This document shows, one piece after another, positions 9,427-17,940 of a stretch of DNA of 64,000 nucleotides. A program made the position numbers and the translations under genes. Positions within the stretch are counted from its first letter, which is position 1. Each line of letters begins with the position of its first letter. Below the pieces are notes generated by a model. It was not told the origin of the DNA. It worked only from the letters and a program-made list of their open reading frames with translations, and did no database searches. The DNA comes from Nitrospira sp. BO4 (GTDB lineage: Bacteria; Nitrospirota; Nitrospiria; Nitrospirales; Nitrospiraceae): assembly GCA_030144965.1 (NCBI GenBank), contig JAMPUU010000007.1:1-64000 (forward strand), in the 5' to 3' direction.

Positions 9427-9500
9427 CCCTCGGTACATGACCGCCCTATACGAATCCAACGCCACCCTCGCTCTCATCACCGATCTTCGCAAGGACTGGT

Positions 9501-9932
9501 ATGAACACGCTCAATCCCACCCCTCCCACGCCCTCATTACCTGACGCCCTCTCCACTTACCGAAAGGTTCTCGAAGAGGTCCAAGAAAACCTGGAACAGT
9601 TTAAGCCGGAATTTCTCAAACAATACGCGCTTCACGGACTCTTAGACGAAGTCATTCAAGCCCTCACCACTTCACCGACACCGAGTCCGCAGCATGACTA
9701 TACCGTCGTCCTCTTGCGACCCGATTATCTTGCAGATGATTTTGGTACCGATATTTATGTCGCCCAGGTCGGCGCAGCGAATGAATCTGATGCCGTCTCT
9801 GCTGCACAACAAGAAGCGTTTGCCTCTGACACGAAAGACGAGATGGAGCCTAATGCGCCAGACGACTATGCGCTCTGTGTGCTCTTTGAAGGGCGACACG
9901 ATCCAAAATTATTTGGATGGCAAGACTACTAG
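9501..9932 (+). CDS. Hypothetical acidic protein
   Basis: This 143-residue protein has AAGGA five bases before the ATG. The N-terminal half (about 15-55) is helical, and the second half (about 67-143) has an alternating beta-strand pattern with a conserved-looking YTVVLLRPDY start and VLFEGRH near the end. No catalytic motif is visible. A 35-residue frame at 9437-9544 overlaps its start and could be a coupled leader, but I do not call it as a gene. Confidence 0.6.
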   Translation: MNTLNPTPPTPSLPDALSTYRKVLEEVQENLEQFKPEFLKQYALHGLLDEVIQALTTSPTPSPQHDYTVVLLRPDYLADDFGTDIYVAQVGAANESDAVSAAQQEAFASDTKDEMEPNAPDDYALCVLFEGRHDPKLFGWQDY

Positions 9933-9984
9933 CCCAGACAGAGACCAATCGCACTTTCCATTTGTACCAACCTAAAGGACTCAC

Positions 9985-10188
9985 ATGCCACGCTCGCACG
10001 TGAATAGCGTCAAAGGCTCACGACGCTGGGCCCATCGAGGAAAGCGATATCCCACGGATTACTGGGAACAGCGCTGGCACCAATGGCGACAGCGACAGCG
10101 ACATCAACACATCGCACGCGCAGAGATCCGCGCGGCTCACTTCAGTTCAAACACCCCACTATATATATCCAGGATTCCAACACGATGA
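9985..10188 (+). CDS. Small basic protein upstream of the methyltransferase
   Basis: This 67-residue protein is rich in Arg, His and Trp, and AAAGGACT precedes the ATG. Its stop overlaps the methyltransferase start (ATGA at 10185-10188), implying translational coupling. The function is unknown; the charge suggests nucleic-acid binding. Confidence 0.6.
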   Translation: MPRSHVNSVKGSRRWAHRGKRYPTDYWEQRWHQWRQRQRHQHIARAEIRAAHFSSNTPLYISRIPTR

Positions 10189-11642
10189 AGATACATGTCG
10201 CCGACTTATTTTGCGGCGCCGGCGGCACCAGCACCGGGCTACTTCATGCCTGCGACGAACTCGGACTCGACCCCACCCTAGTCGCGATCAATCATTGGGA
10301 CGAAGCGATTGCCACCCATCAATATAATCATCCCACCGCACAACACTTATGCGCGAACCTCGATAATGTCGATCCTGTAAAAGTCGTGCCTGGCCGTCAT
10401 CTGCACTTACTCGTCGCCAGTCCAGAATGCACGCATCATAGCCGCGCGCGTGGTGGCAGACCGATGTCAGATCAATCCCGCGCAAGCGTCTGGCACATTA
10501 TGCGATGGGTTGAAGTCTTGCGCGTCGATCACCTCCTCATCGAAAACATTTCAGAGTTCCTCTCATTCGGACCACTCAACGCAAATGGCCGCCCAATCAA
10601 AAAGAAAAAGGGACAGGGCTTTCTTGCGTTTATCCATGCGCTTGAAGCTATGAATTACCGCGTCGAGTGGCGCATCACAAATTGTGCCAACTTCGGCGAT
10701 CCCACTTCTCGCGAACGTCTTTTCATTCAAGCGAGGCGAGGAAACGGAGCCATCACCTGGCCTGAACCCACGCATTCTGCCACCGGCAATCCCGATCTCT
10801 TCGGAGGTCTCCAGAAATGGCGAGGCGCGCGAGATATTATCGACTGGTCGATTCCCAGTCAGAGTATCTTTACACGAAAAAACCCCCTTCGGCCAAAAAC
10901 ATTGGCCCGTATCGAAGCCGGACTCAAGAAGTTCGGAGGTGCCCACGCCGACCCATTCCTTGTCATCCTCCGACGACACCAAAACGGCCGTGCTATTACC
11001 GACCCTCTCCCAACATTGACCGCAGCCGGTACACACATTGGATTGTGTGAACCGACCTACTACCCGGCATACACGGATGAACAGCAGGGCCAAACCATTC
11101 CCCCGTTTATCGTTCCACAATCCAGCATCATCGCACCTCGCGAACTTGATCAACCCCTCAGTACCATCACCACTACCAGTCGAGGCATTGGACTTGTCGA
11201 GCCTTTTCTCCTTCCCCACCGAGTCTTTCAACAAATGGATGTGGATTCGATCGACCGTCCCATGCGGACGCTGATCGGCAAAAACGCTGGCGATGTCGCG
11301 CTCGTGGAACCTTTCCTGATCCAATTCAACCGGAATGCAGAACCTCGCCGCCTGCAAGATCCGTTACCGGCACTCACTACCCGCAATCATATGGCCCTCA
11401 TTGTCGTCAACGGGAATCCCTACTACTGTGATATTCGCTTTCGGATGCTTACACGGCGAGAACTCAGCTTGGCCATGGGATTCCCGGATACCTATCACTT
11501 CACCGGAACCAAGGAAGCGCAGACCCGAATGATCGGGAATGCCGTCCCCTGTGCCACCGCAAAAGCGCTCTGCCTCACCATTTTAAAACGCTACGCACAA
11601 CAACGACGTCCTCACCCCAGATCGCAGCTCCATGCCGCCTAA
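10185..11642 (+). CDS. DNA (cytosine-5-)methyltransferase
   Basis: This 485-residue enzyme would transfer methyl from S-adenosylmethionine to C5 of cytosine in DNA. Motif I is DLFCGAGGTSTG near residue 6. The catalytic cysteine is about C82 in ASPECTHHS, with Glu in place of the usual second Pro of PPC. The ENI of motif VI is near 119, and motifs IX-X (RELSLAMGFPDTY, IGNAVP) are at the C-terminus. Between about 265 and 415 the recognition region holds three related units with PLPTLT-type and EPF turns, a layout known in phage and element methyltransferases. No partner restriction enzyme is adjacent, so it may protect the element or regulate it. The ATG is coupled to the upstream gene. Confidence 0.92.
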   Translation: MKIHVADLFCGAGGTSTGLLHACDELGLDPTLVAINHWDEAIATHQYNHPTAQHLCANLDNVDPVKVVPGRHLHLLVASPECTHHSRARGGRPMSDQSRASVWHIMRWVEVLRVDHLLIENISEFLSFGPLNANGRPIKKKKGQGFLAFIHALEAMNYRVEWRITNCANFGDPTSRERLFIQARRGNGAITWPEPTHSATGNPDLFGGLQKWRGARDIIDWSIPSQSIFTRKNPLRPKTLARIEAGLKKFGGAHADPFLVILRRHQNGRAITDPLPTLTAAGTHIGLCEPTYYPAYTDEQQGQTIPPFIVPQSSIIAPRELDQPLSTITTTSRGIGLVEPFLLPHRVFQQMDVDSIDRPMRTLIGKNAGDVALVEPFLIQFNRNAEPRRLQDPLPALTTRNHMALIVVNGNPYYCDIRFRMLTRRELSLAMGFPDTYHFTGTKEAQTRMIGNAVPCATAKALCLTILKRYAQQRRPHPRSQLHAA

Positions 11643-11728
11643 TTTCGGCATGGTCCGCTACACGAGCGATCCAACACCCCCGCACGACCTCCCACTCACC
11701 CTCGATAATGCAATAGAAAGGATGCGCG

Positions 11729-11998
11729 ATGACGCCACAGGCCCTCCGGCAACTCACACCCGGAACCACCTATCGTGTCCGGATCACAGGCGGACGAACG
11801 TATGCACGCGTGTTCAAATGGACCGAGACACGATTCCGGTCGATTCTCTGTGGCGTGTTCACCACACGACTTCGATCCCCACTCACGGTCACCGTACTCG
11901 GCAAGAAACGGCTCCGCTTCACCGGCTCCCATATTCCACGAGGCGAATGGTCCGTTCCCCATTACGATCTGATCAGTTGTGAGGAGACTCGCCTATGA
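11729..11998 (+). CDS. Small basic beta-rich protein, unknown
   Basis: This 89-residue protein has AAAGGA six bases before the ATG. It alternates short beta strands with Arg/Lys (pI clearly high), like a small SH3- or KOW-type barrel, but no family is certain. Its stop overlaps the next start (ATGA), which supports the frame over competing frames here. Confidence 0.65.
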   Translation: MTPQALRQLTPGTTYRVRITGGRTYARVFKWTETRFRSILCGVFTTRLRSPLTVTVLGKKRLRFTGSHIPRGEWSVPHYDLISCEETRL

Positions 11999-12300
11999 GC
12001 CCAGCAGCATACGACAGAGGAAGTAACACCGGTGAATCCCCCACCCTGACTCCCACGTCCGATAGCCCCTATCGTACATGGTCGATTCCCATTGAGGTTC
12101 ATGAATTGATCGATCACGACCTCGAAGGATTTCTCGATCTGATTGGTGAGCGAGTCGGCAACCCGCTCCTGATGGAGATCACATACCGCCCACTGAGCGT
12201 CTTACCCGACGGCAATCTGCTCTTTGAAGTCTCCGGTGATGATCGAGAACGCACCACCTCAAATGAACAACCAGCCACGCCAAATCCCACCCTCACATGA
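11995..12300 (+). CDS. Hypothetical protein
   Basis: This 101-residue soluble protein is translationally coupled to the preceding gene (ATGA overlap) with GAGGAG upstream. The central part (about 30-80) has an alpha/beta pattern with a DHDLEGFLDLIGERVG helix; both termini are Pro/Thr-rich and probably disordered. No family is recognised. Confidence 0.62.
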   Translation: MSPAAYDRGSNTGESPTLTPTSDSPYRTWSIPIEVHELIDHDLEGFLDLIGERVGNPLLMEITYRPLSVLPDGNLLFEVSGDDRERTTSNEQPATPNPTLT

Positions 12301-12392
12301 TGACCTGGCCAGCAAATTTTGCTACATTCACGTCAGACATCGTGTGTTCCCTGCGTCCTCGCACACATTCAGAAAACCGTCAGAAGAAGCGT

Positions 12393-12641
12393 ATGGCCAC
12401 TGACTCCACCAAGCCACCCTTCATCCCGCGCTTTCACATCCACATCACGTCTGGACCTGATGCCGGCGCGTGGTTCCCTGACCTGTCCTTGCTCAATAGC
12501 CCGAGTCCATCCAGCTTTGTCGAAACCGCCATGATCGAAGAACAGATGCATCTCAAACACATGGGCGCCAGGATCATTACCCAGGATGTTGACCTGTCCT
12601 CTTTCGAAGAACGATTGCGTCAAGTCCTCAACCACACCTAA
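12393..12641 (+). CDS. Hypothetical protein
   Basis: This 82-residue protein is called from ATG 12393; an ATG at 12297, overlapping the stop of the preceding gene, is an alternative that would add 32 low-complexity residues. It has an alternating N-terminal strand pattern (FHIHITSGP) and a C-terminal helix. The ribosome binding site is weak (AGAAGAAG). The function is unknown. Confidence 0.5.
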   Translation: MATDSTKPPFIPRFHIHITSGPDAGAWFPDLSLLNSPSPSSFVETAMIEEQMHLKHMGARIITQDVDLSSFEERLRQVLNHT

Positions 12642-12710
12642 CACACGACCAGCCCCTTCGAACCAAGCATCCCTCTTGTCCTTTTCAATCAACCGGCGTA
12701 GCCTATTTCC

Positions 12711-12992
12711 ATGGGACTCGGAGAACTCTACATCTCGCTCCTACTGCTCAAAAGTATGAGCCTCCAACAAGCGCAACTCTATTCGTTTTGCGCGCAGACC
12801 ACGGACCCCCTAGCCTGCTACGAGTCCATTCCATCACGATTGGACCTACAAGACAGTATGCTCTATGGACCTGAACCTCCGGTTCGCTATACCCCTGGCC
12901 AGTTTTATCACTACATCGATCCGCAGCCCCTGCACTCAGCAAGTGAACAGGCCTGCGTTCCCACTCCTCGTCCGGAATCGTCCTGTCGCTAA
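12711..12992 (+). CDS. Possible small protein, unknown
   Basis: A 93-residue frame with a hydrophobic N-terminus (LGELYISLLLLK) and Cys at about 27, 36, 82 and 92. No Shine-Dalgarno is visible, so this call is weaker than its neighbours. It could be an exported Cys-containing protein, or a chance frame. Confidence 0.38.
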   Translation: MGLGELYISLLLLKSMSLQQAQLYSFCAQTTDPLACYESIPSRLDLQDSMLYGPEPPVRYTPGQFYHYIDPQPLHSASEQACVPTPRPESSCR

Positions 12993-13139
12993 GCTTGTCC
13001 AGTCCATGTATCGATCGTTGCTGTAACACCGCTCCGTTCTGCACTCATTCATGCCAAAGTCTTCTCAGCTATCCCGTTTGATCATCCAATCTTCCTCATA
13101 AACACCAACCACACAGGTTTTGATAAGAGCACCCCCTTA

Positions 13140-13166
13140 TTCTCCCTACCGCTGGACCGTAATAGT
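13140..13166 (+). promoter_or_regulatory. Element motif, copy 3 (upstream of ssb)
   Basis: TTCTCCCTA, 9 nt (CCGCTGGAC), CGTAATAGT, 87 nt before the SSB start. It shares the exact 13-base core CTGGACCGTAATA with three other copies. Confidence 0.62.
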
Positions 13167-13252
13167 TGATAGATGATATCGACACAGCCTGAAACCCAGG
13201 ATAAATCATGAACCCATCATCCATTCACCATCCACAGAAGGAGCTCTATCTC

Positions 13253-13642
13253 ATGACCGGTTTCAACAAAGTCATCCTCATCGGCCACCTTACGCGCATG
13301 CCCGAACTCCGGTACACACCGAATGGTACACCCGTCGCCTCCTTTGGATTGGCCGTCAATCGCAAATTCAAACAAGGCGACGACATGAAAGACGAAGTCT
13401 GCTTTATCGACATCGTCGTGTTCGGCAAACAGGCCGAGCATTGCGGACAATATCTCAGCAAAGGCAGCGGCGTGATTGTGGATGGCCGGCTGCAGCAACG
13501 ACGATGGGAAACAGAAGATGGGCAAAAGCGCAACAAACATGAAGTCGTCGCCAATACCATTACCTTCATGCCCAAATCTTCTTCGCCCGGGGTCCCGGAA
13601 GGGACATCAGACATACCTGAAGACGAATATCAGCACAGCTAA
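13253..13642 (+). CDS. ssb: Single-stranded DNA-binding protein (SSB 1)
   Basis: This 129-residue protein has the classic SSB OB-fold: a FNKVILIGHLTRMPELRYTP start, VASFGLAVNR, then FIDIVVFGKQAE and LSKGSGVIVDGRLQ. It binds single-stranded DNA during replication or recombination, presumably of the element. ATG 13253 is chosen because GAAGGAG lies 9 nt upstream; an ATG at 13208 would add 15 atypical residues. The tail (after about 110) is short and ends in acidic/His residues, lacking the usual D-D-D-I-P-F tip that recruits host partners. It is the most canonical of four SSB-like proteins in the window. Confidence 0.93.
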   Translation: MTGFNKVILIGHLTRMPELRYTPNGTPVASFGLAVNRKFKQGDDMKDEVCFIDIVVFGKQAEHCGQYLSKGSGVIVDGRLQQRRWETEDGQKRNKHEVVANTITFMPKSSSPGVPEGTSDIPEDEYQHS

Positions 13643-13688
13643 CATCCCAGCTACGACACCTTACAGACACAACAGCCCCTCTTCGCCT

Positions 13689-14069
13689 ATGCCTAGCCAA
13701 CACTTTCCGAACCAGACCGTGCTCTTCTCCATCGGACACCAAGGACATTGGTATGCTCTTGGCGCCTCTGGCACATTTCTCCTTCCCTATCTTCGCGCCC
13801 TCTACACGATCGATCAACAGCAGCCCCTCCTCAATCACTGGATTCACTCGCCAACTCCGCTCAATCATAAAGCCCTCCATTGTTGGATTGGCACGCTCTA
13901 CGTGGAATATGAGCAGGAAGACAATCTCATCGCTACGCCGTCACGCGTAGAATGGTCAGGAACCATTCACGCTGCCACACCGGAGGACATTGGAGACTAC
14001 TTCAACGCTCCCCCTAGTACCGATATCGGTCTGATCGGAATCATGCCGGGCTCACATATACCTGAGTAA
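13689..14069 (+). CDS. Hypothetical protein
   Basis: This 126-residue soluble protein is called from ATG 13689; the longer frame upstream overlaps ssb and is low-complexity. It is rich in aromatic residues and His (HWYALG, HCWIGTLYVEYE), predicted mostly beta. There is no clear ribosome binding site; translation may be coupled to ssb. No family is recognised. Confidence 0.5.
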   Translation: MPSQHFPNQTVLFSIGHQGHWYALGASGTFLLPYLRALYTIDQQQPLLNHWIHSPTPLNHKALHCWIGTLYVEYEQEDNLIATPSRVEWSGTIHAATPEDIGDYFNAPPSTDIGLIGIMPGSHIPE

Positions 14070-14238
14070 CAACGCCAACAGCGTTCAGACCATACAAACG
14101 TCAACCAGCACTTCTCAGACCCATTCCGCCATCGCCGCCTAAGGTTTCGTCTCCCCATTCTCATTCGATTAGAAGCTCGCGACATCTTTCCTCACTCCTC
14201 TGCCAACACGGCATCCCTTCATGCCGGAAGGACTCCAT

Positions 14239-14625
14239 ATGCCTACGCCACTCTCCCTCCGTCCCGTCCAATTCGTCGTGCCACGCATCACCTCAACAGA
14301 ATTGACGGTCGCGGTTGTCACCGCATCCGTCACCACAGATGCGCTCACCAACAAACAGACGTTTCTCAATACCCTGATCACAGCGCTCTCGAACTGGGCG
14401 CAGACCACAGGTTCAGGTCGGAAGGCCTGGCAACAGAGCGGCCAAGATTTCAACGTCGGCGATCTCAGTCACTATCAGGACGACCCACGGCTCAAACGAC
14501 AATTCGTCAAAGTCGGCATTCACAACCTCGACGTCACCCCATACATCGACTTGTCGACCACCTGGACCTACGACACTGTCCTTATCAATCCCGACTTGGC
14601 TCGGGGTACCAATCCGCGACAATAA
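14239..14625 (+). CDS. Hypothetical protein
   Basis: This 128-residue protein has GGAAGGA a few bases before ATG 14239, which beats the in-frame ATG at 14221. The N-terminal half is beta-rich with Thr/Val (about 10-45), followed by a helix (LNTLITALSNWAQ). It has no membrane segment or Cys pairs, and the family is unknown. Confidence 0.58.
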   Translation: MPTPLSLRPVQFVVPRITSTELTVAVVTASVTTDALTNKQTFLNTLITALSNWAQTTGSGRKAWQQSGQDFNVGDLSHYQDDPRLKRQFVKVGIHNLDVTPYIDLSTTWTYDTVLINPDLARGTNPRQ

Positions 14626-15049
14626 TCACAGACTCCTCTTTCATCACACAGAGATACTGGCTACTCGAGAACACCGTTCCGCGCAACGAGCCTCACGATC
14701 CTGCACCCCTAGGTACGCTGTCTTTATTGTCCAACGTTGGATCGACCCGATTCTGCATCCATGTTTTTCCACCCCCACAGCAAGAGACCACTCCATGCGG
14801 GAGACCTATCCTCACCAGGTCGATGAGGACAGTCACGCTCTCCCCTGTTACCTCACTATCTCGTCCACTCGTGGCGGAGGGATGGATATTTTTTACACAG
14901 GAATATTGCAAAGATCCAACGGGCACATCCCTAAAGAACCAACGAGCGGGCATGCCAAACCATCTTGATAAATCGCCACATAATCATGAGCTTAGCGTGA
15001 GAGCCCACCTCGCAACCTCCCCCTGCTAAATCATCCCCTCCCCCCACAC
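14626..15049. other. Intergenic region before copy 4 of the element motif
   Basis: About 420 bp with no supported gene. A 100-codon + frame at 14727-15029 has no binding site, and its composition looks random. The stretch closes with CT-rich sequence leading into the motif at 15050. Confidence 0.4.
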
Positions 15050-15076
15050 TTCTCCCCACCACTGGACCGTAATACC
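15050..15076 (+). promoter_or_regulatory. Element motif, copy 4
   Basis: A perfect example: TTCTCCCCA, 9 nt (CCACTGGAC), CGTAATACC, 69 nt before the gene at 15145. Confidence 0.65.
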
Positions 15077-15144
15077 GTCATGCCAGAAGTTCTCGGATAA
15101 CCGAGAACGACAGACTCACTTCAGAGCCCTGACAAGGTATCACT

Positions 15145-15957
15145 ATGATTCGAGTGGTCCTCGCTGACCCTACGCCATCTTCGCCAGACCCCACTCCTCC
15201 AAGTACCTCCCCACCTCACCACATCTGGGAGGACCTGCATGCCCTGCTTCATGAGCTGGACTGGTTCGTCACCCGTGACTGGCAATACATCGTCCGGGAT
15301 CCACACGTGGCCACCGTTCTGATCCGGGAAGCGACGCGCGCCGCCCTCCTCGCGGAAGACATTCGCACGGATATCTCTCACACCACGGCCACCCATACAC
15401 ACGGACAGACGAACGAAACACTCTGCGAGACCATTCGCCACTATTTAAGTCCCTCTACTGAACCACAACGCCGGGACGACGACCCACCCCACATCACGGA
15501 GATTCCAATCACGGTCGACCGCGTGATTCTCTACGAATTTGGTCATCCCAAAGAACATGAACATCCGCTTTACGTAAATCATCATATCGTCAGTTTCTGT
15601 GCCGCCTTCTATCATGAAGATGAATTCATTTTTGCCAGAGCCCATCTCCAACTCCTGCTCACCCCCGCCCATATTCTGAACTGGCTGGCCGGATCGCGAT
15701 CAGTCCCGGTGGATCAGAACCATTTCCCACTGACCTACGTGCCCGATGGCACTCTCTTTCATCTACTCGGGATGGGCATCACTCAATTGATCTATCTCAA
15801 TCAAACCGAACTCATGATGAAAATGAAACAGGGACGGCGCTTTCCCGCTGACTATAAACTCCATGGCCCCGTCATGCCGGCCGGACTCAATATGCCGCAG
15901 CCCGTCCTAAAGTCCGGCGATCGGCAACAACCCGCTTGGGTCAATATCAAAAGTTAA
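15145..15957 (+). CDS. Hypothetical protein
   Basis: This 270-residue protein is the first gene after a motif copy. The N-terminal 30 residues are Pro/Ser-rich, then come a helical region (about 30-75), a His/Asp-rich linker, and a second domain (about 120-250) with alternating strands and a helix containing HLLGMGITQLIYLNQ. There is no signal peptide or recognisable motif. The stop lies 17 nt before the next start, so the two are probably co-expressed. Confidence 0.6.
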   Translation: MIRVVLADPTPSSPDPTPPSTSPPHHIWEDLHALLHELDWFVTRDWQYIVRDPHVATVLIREATRAALLAEDIRTDISHTTATHTHGQTNETLCETIRHYLSPSTEPQRRDDDPPHITEIPITVDRVILYEFGHPKEHEHPLYVNHHIVSFCAAFYHEDEFIFARAHLQLLLTPAHILNWLAGSRSVPVDQNHFPLTYVPDGTLFHLLGMGITQLIYLNQTELMMKMKQGRRFPADYKLHGPVMPAGLNMPQPVLKSGDRQQPAWVNIKS

Positions 15958-15974
15958 GTCACGAGGAGGTTCTC

Positions 15975-16406
15975 ATGGCACCCAGCCGTCTCTTAAATCC
16001 CCTGAAACGCGGCACCCATCATCTCTACCTCTATGCAAAAAACCACTACCAACAAGGGAATGTCCATGCCGACCTCCAAACCATCTTAGGCAAACGCGCC
16101 GGCATCGAGCCGAAACACATTCACAGCAACGATATTTTGGTCATCCTCTTGGATGAAGTCGCCGACATCTTTCAACGGCAACCTAATAATCCCTATCGCC
16201 TTAGAGACTTCGTATTACGACTCAGGACCGATATCCCGCAACGTCCTCTTCACTCTAAAGCTCAGGACATCGATTCCATCTTCATTCAGCATTGCCTCAG
16301 CGTACTCTCGATCGTGAAAGTGCGGGAAGGCACACGCATCCTCGCCAGAATCGGAAAAGCTGACCCGTCGATCCTGCCACTCAATCGAGACGACGTCGCC
16401 GCCTAA
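15975..16406 (+). CDS. Hypothetical protein
   Basis: This 143-residue helical protein has GAGGAGG upstream of ATG 15975. It contains conserved-looking LVILLDEVADIF (about 50-62); this resembles a Walker-B-like acidic strand, but no P-loop is present. It ends in Val-Ala-Ala. The family is unknown. Confidence 0.62.
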   Translation: MAPSRLLNPLKRGTHHLYLYAKNHYQQGNVHADLQTILGKRAGIEPKHIHSNDILVILLDEVADIFQRQPNNPYRLRDFVLRLRTDIPQRPLHSKAQDIDSIFIQHCLSVLSIVKVREGTRILARIGKADPSILPLNRDDVAA

Positions 16407-16430
16407 TTCATAAGAAAGGAGGTGAGCACT

Positions 16431-16472
16431 GTGGACGAAGAACACGAAGACGAGCACGACGGGGGGCTCTAA
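16431..16472 (+). CDS. 13-residue Asp/Glu/His peptide
   Basis: A GTG start follows AAAGGAGGTGA, nearly the full complement of the 16S tail, with 8 nt spacing after GGAGG. The peptide is MDEEHEDEHDGGL, with 9 of its first 10 residues after Met being Asp, Glu or His. A strong hairpin follows 24 nt later. This is the arrangement of a leader peptide with an attenuator. The peptide could bind divalent metal, or its translation may matter more than its product. Confidence 0.45.
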   Translation: MDEEHEDEHDGGL

Positions 16473-16495
16473 CCAACCTTTCTCGTGACCGACAT

Positions 16496-16534
16496 GGAGG
16501 GGATACCTCTCACATACTGAGGGGTATCCCCTCT
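16496..16534 (+). terminator. Strong hairpin, terminator or attenuator
   Basis: GAGGGGATACC (16497-16507) pairs perfectly with GGTATCCCCTC (16523-16533) around a 15-nt loop. The downstream sequence is not T-rich, so it could be an attenuator or processing signal rather than a simple terminator. Confidence 0.55.
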
Positions 16535-16570
16535 ATCACACCATTGCCTACTCGACACCTAGGACCATAC

Positions 16571-16915
16571 ATGAATCGTCCCCTCCGCCTCCTTTACCGT
16601 AACGAGATGCTCGAACACCACGACCAAATCCTCTCGCTTCGAACGCGTTTTTGGCGATGGCTCTGTCTCTACGGCTTCCGACACTGGACCACCACCTATC
16701 GAGGACGACCGGTCGGGATTCCAGGTGAGCGCGATCCTCAATTCCCCTGCACCGCTTATACACCACGACCACGACAGTTCGGGGAAGACGCGCACTGTGA
16801 CCATCCCGACGGACACTATCTCTGTAGCGGCTGTGCGGAAAACAGACAACTCATCACGATTAACTCCACGCCTTCCACCATCCCACGCAAGGCCGAAGAA
16901 CCCGTCTGTTCATGA
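16571..16915 (+). CDS. Small protein with a Cys/His cluster
   Basis: This 114-residue protein is called from ATG 16571, which has AGGA upstream. The first half is basic and aromatic; the second holds CDHPDGHYLCSGC (about 84-96), a C-x-H...C-x2-C cluster that could bind zinc. Its stop overlaps, in another frame, an ATG of the following open frame. The function is unknown. Confidence 0.58.
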   Translation: MNRPLRLLYRNEMLEHHDQILSLRTRFWRWLCLYGFRHWTTTYRGRPVGIPGERDPQFPCTAYTPRPRQFGEDAHCDHPDGHYLCSGCAENRQLITINSTPSTIPRKAEEPVCS

Positions 16916-16980
16916 ACATGTCTAGCCATTACGAACAACGACAGACCAATATCCAACAAGATCACACGAGGATACTTCCG

Positions 16981-17544
16981 ATGATCTTACGATCTCATAT
17001 TCTGCTCATCACCCTCCTTATTAGCCTCCAGACTGCATTGATGGGCGCCCCTCTCTCTGCCGCAGAGCCTCCCAACTCTGCACCATCATTTCCACTCAAA
17101 GCCCCGTTCTTTCTCGAAACACCCGGACACCTCCTCACCACGATCACGTATCCATTGGTGCCACGACCAGCCCACCCCATCCCGATCACCTTTCAGTTCG
17201 ATCCAAATTCGAAAGCCGAGACGCTCCTCGCACGAGCGCCTGAGACCTGTATCGTCATCGGATACATTCTTCCCACGCAGACCTCCACTCGCCTCGCGAT
17301 CCATCTCGACAGTATGACTTGCGAAGACACTCCACCACGCCTGGACAGCATCCGGATCACAGGCTGGATCGCTGATCGAGACAATCTCTCAGGACTCGTC
17401 ACCACCAAACTCACCGGACCTTTCGATGAGCAGGTACAGAGAGTCGTACAACACACCACGCTTACACATGGAGTATGGCTCACCGCTCCAGCCGGCCTTC
17501 CGGTCAGTCTGATCATTACTGGCATGGATGATCAGCGGAAATAA
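16981..17544 (+). CDS. Exported protein with TraB/VirB10-like region
   Basis: This 187-residue protein starts at ATG 16981 after GAGGATAC. Residues 1-28 form a signal peptide (basic start, hydrophobic core, cleavage near A-E), so it should be periplasmic. Residues about 78-150 resemble the beta-barrel domain of TraB/VirB10 conjugation proteins: C-I-V-I-G-Y, then R-L-A-I-H-L-D-S-M-T-C, then I-T-G-W-I-A-D-R-D-N-L-S-G-L. Full TraB proteins are much longer with an N-terminal membrane anchor, so this is either a reduced, secreted version or a convergent pattern. Two Cys (about 82 and 109) may form a disulphide. Confidence 0.6.
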   Translation: MILRSHILLITLLISLQTALMGAPLSAAEPPNSAPSFPLKAPFFLETPGHLLTTITYPLVPRPAHPIPITFQFDPNSKAETLLARAPETCIVIGYILPTQTSTRLAIHLDSMTCEDTPPRLDSIRITGWIADRDNLSGLVTTKLTGPFDEQVQRVVQHTTLTHGVWLTAPAGLPVSLIITGMDDQRK

Positions 17545-17555
17545 CACTGCCAACC

Positions 17556-17663
17556 ATGAATCCCACCCACATCCATCGGGTCGAAGATGACGTTGAGAAT
17601 CTCAGTCGTACCCGAGACAGAACCATGCTGGGGGTAGAGGATCTGTTTGAAAATGAGCAATGA
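17556..17663 (+). CDS. 35-residue acidic peptide
   Basis: A short frame whose stop overlaps the start of the next gene (ATGA at 17660-17663). It is acidic and helical (VEDDVENLSR, VEDLFENEQ). There is no strong binding site; the call rests on the overlap and composition. Confidence 0.4.
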   Translation: MNPTHIHRVEDDVENLSRTRDRTMLGVEDLFENEQ

Positions 17664-17851
17664 AGAAAGATGATTCCTATCACGACAAGAAGACATACCA
17701 TTTAGCTACACTCTGTAGCGAAGATGTCGATGTATCGCCTCTCTGTGCGGAAACACCCAGGCCATTAAATCTACGCAAAGAGTCATGGACGATTCGTCCT
17801 GAAGCGGTCGGGTGTCGAAAATGCCTCAATAAAATGGCGAAATCAAGATAG
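17660..17851 (+). CDS. Small four-Cys protein
   Basis: This 63-residue protein is coupled to the upstream peptide. Cys lie at about 19, 30, 52 and 55, the last two as CRKC, suggesting a small zinc site. The protein is basic overall, and the family is unknown. Confidence 0.5.
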   Translation: MKKDDSYHDKKTYHLATLCSEDVDVSPLCAETPRPLNLRKESWTIRPEAVGCRKCLNKMAKSR

Positions 17852-17879
17852 CCTAGCCCCCCATACTCCACCGCCTTCC

Positions 17880-17907
17880 TTCTCCCCTAGACCACGTATA
17901 TAATACC
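17880..17907 (+). promoter_or_regulatory. Element motif, copy 5 (TATAAT variant)
   Basis: TTCTCCCCT, 10 nt, then TATAATACC, 34 nt before the gene at 17941. Here the CGTAAT of other copies is replaced by a consensus TATAAT, which suggests that this half of the motif occupies the -10 position. Confidence 0.58.
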
Positions 17908-17940
17908 GCCACGCATGACGACTCCAAGAAAGGAGATCCT

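Noticed and set aside
14727-15029. 100-codon + strand open frame
   Set aside because: No ribosome binding site, random-looking composition, and no coupling to neighbours.
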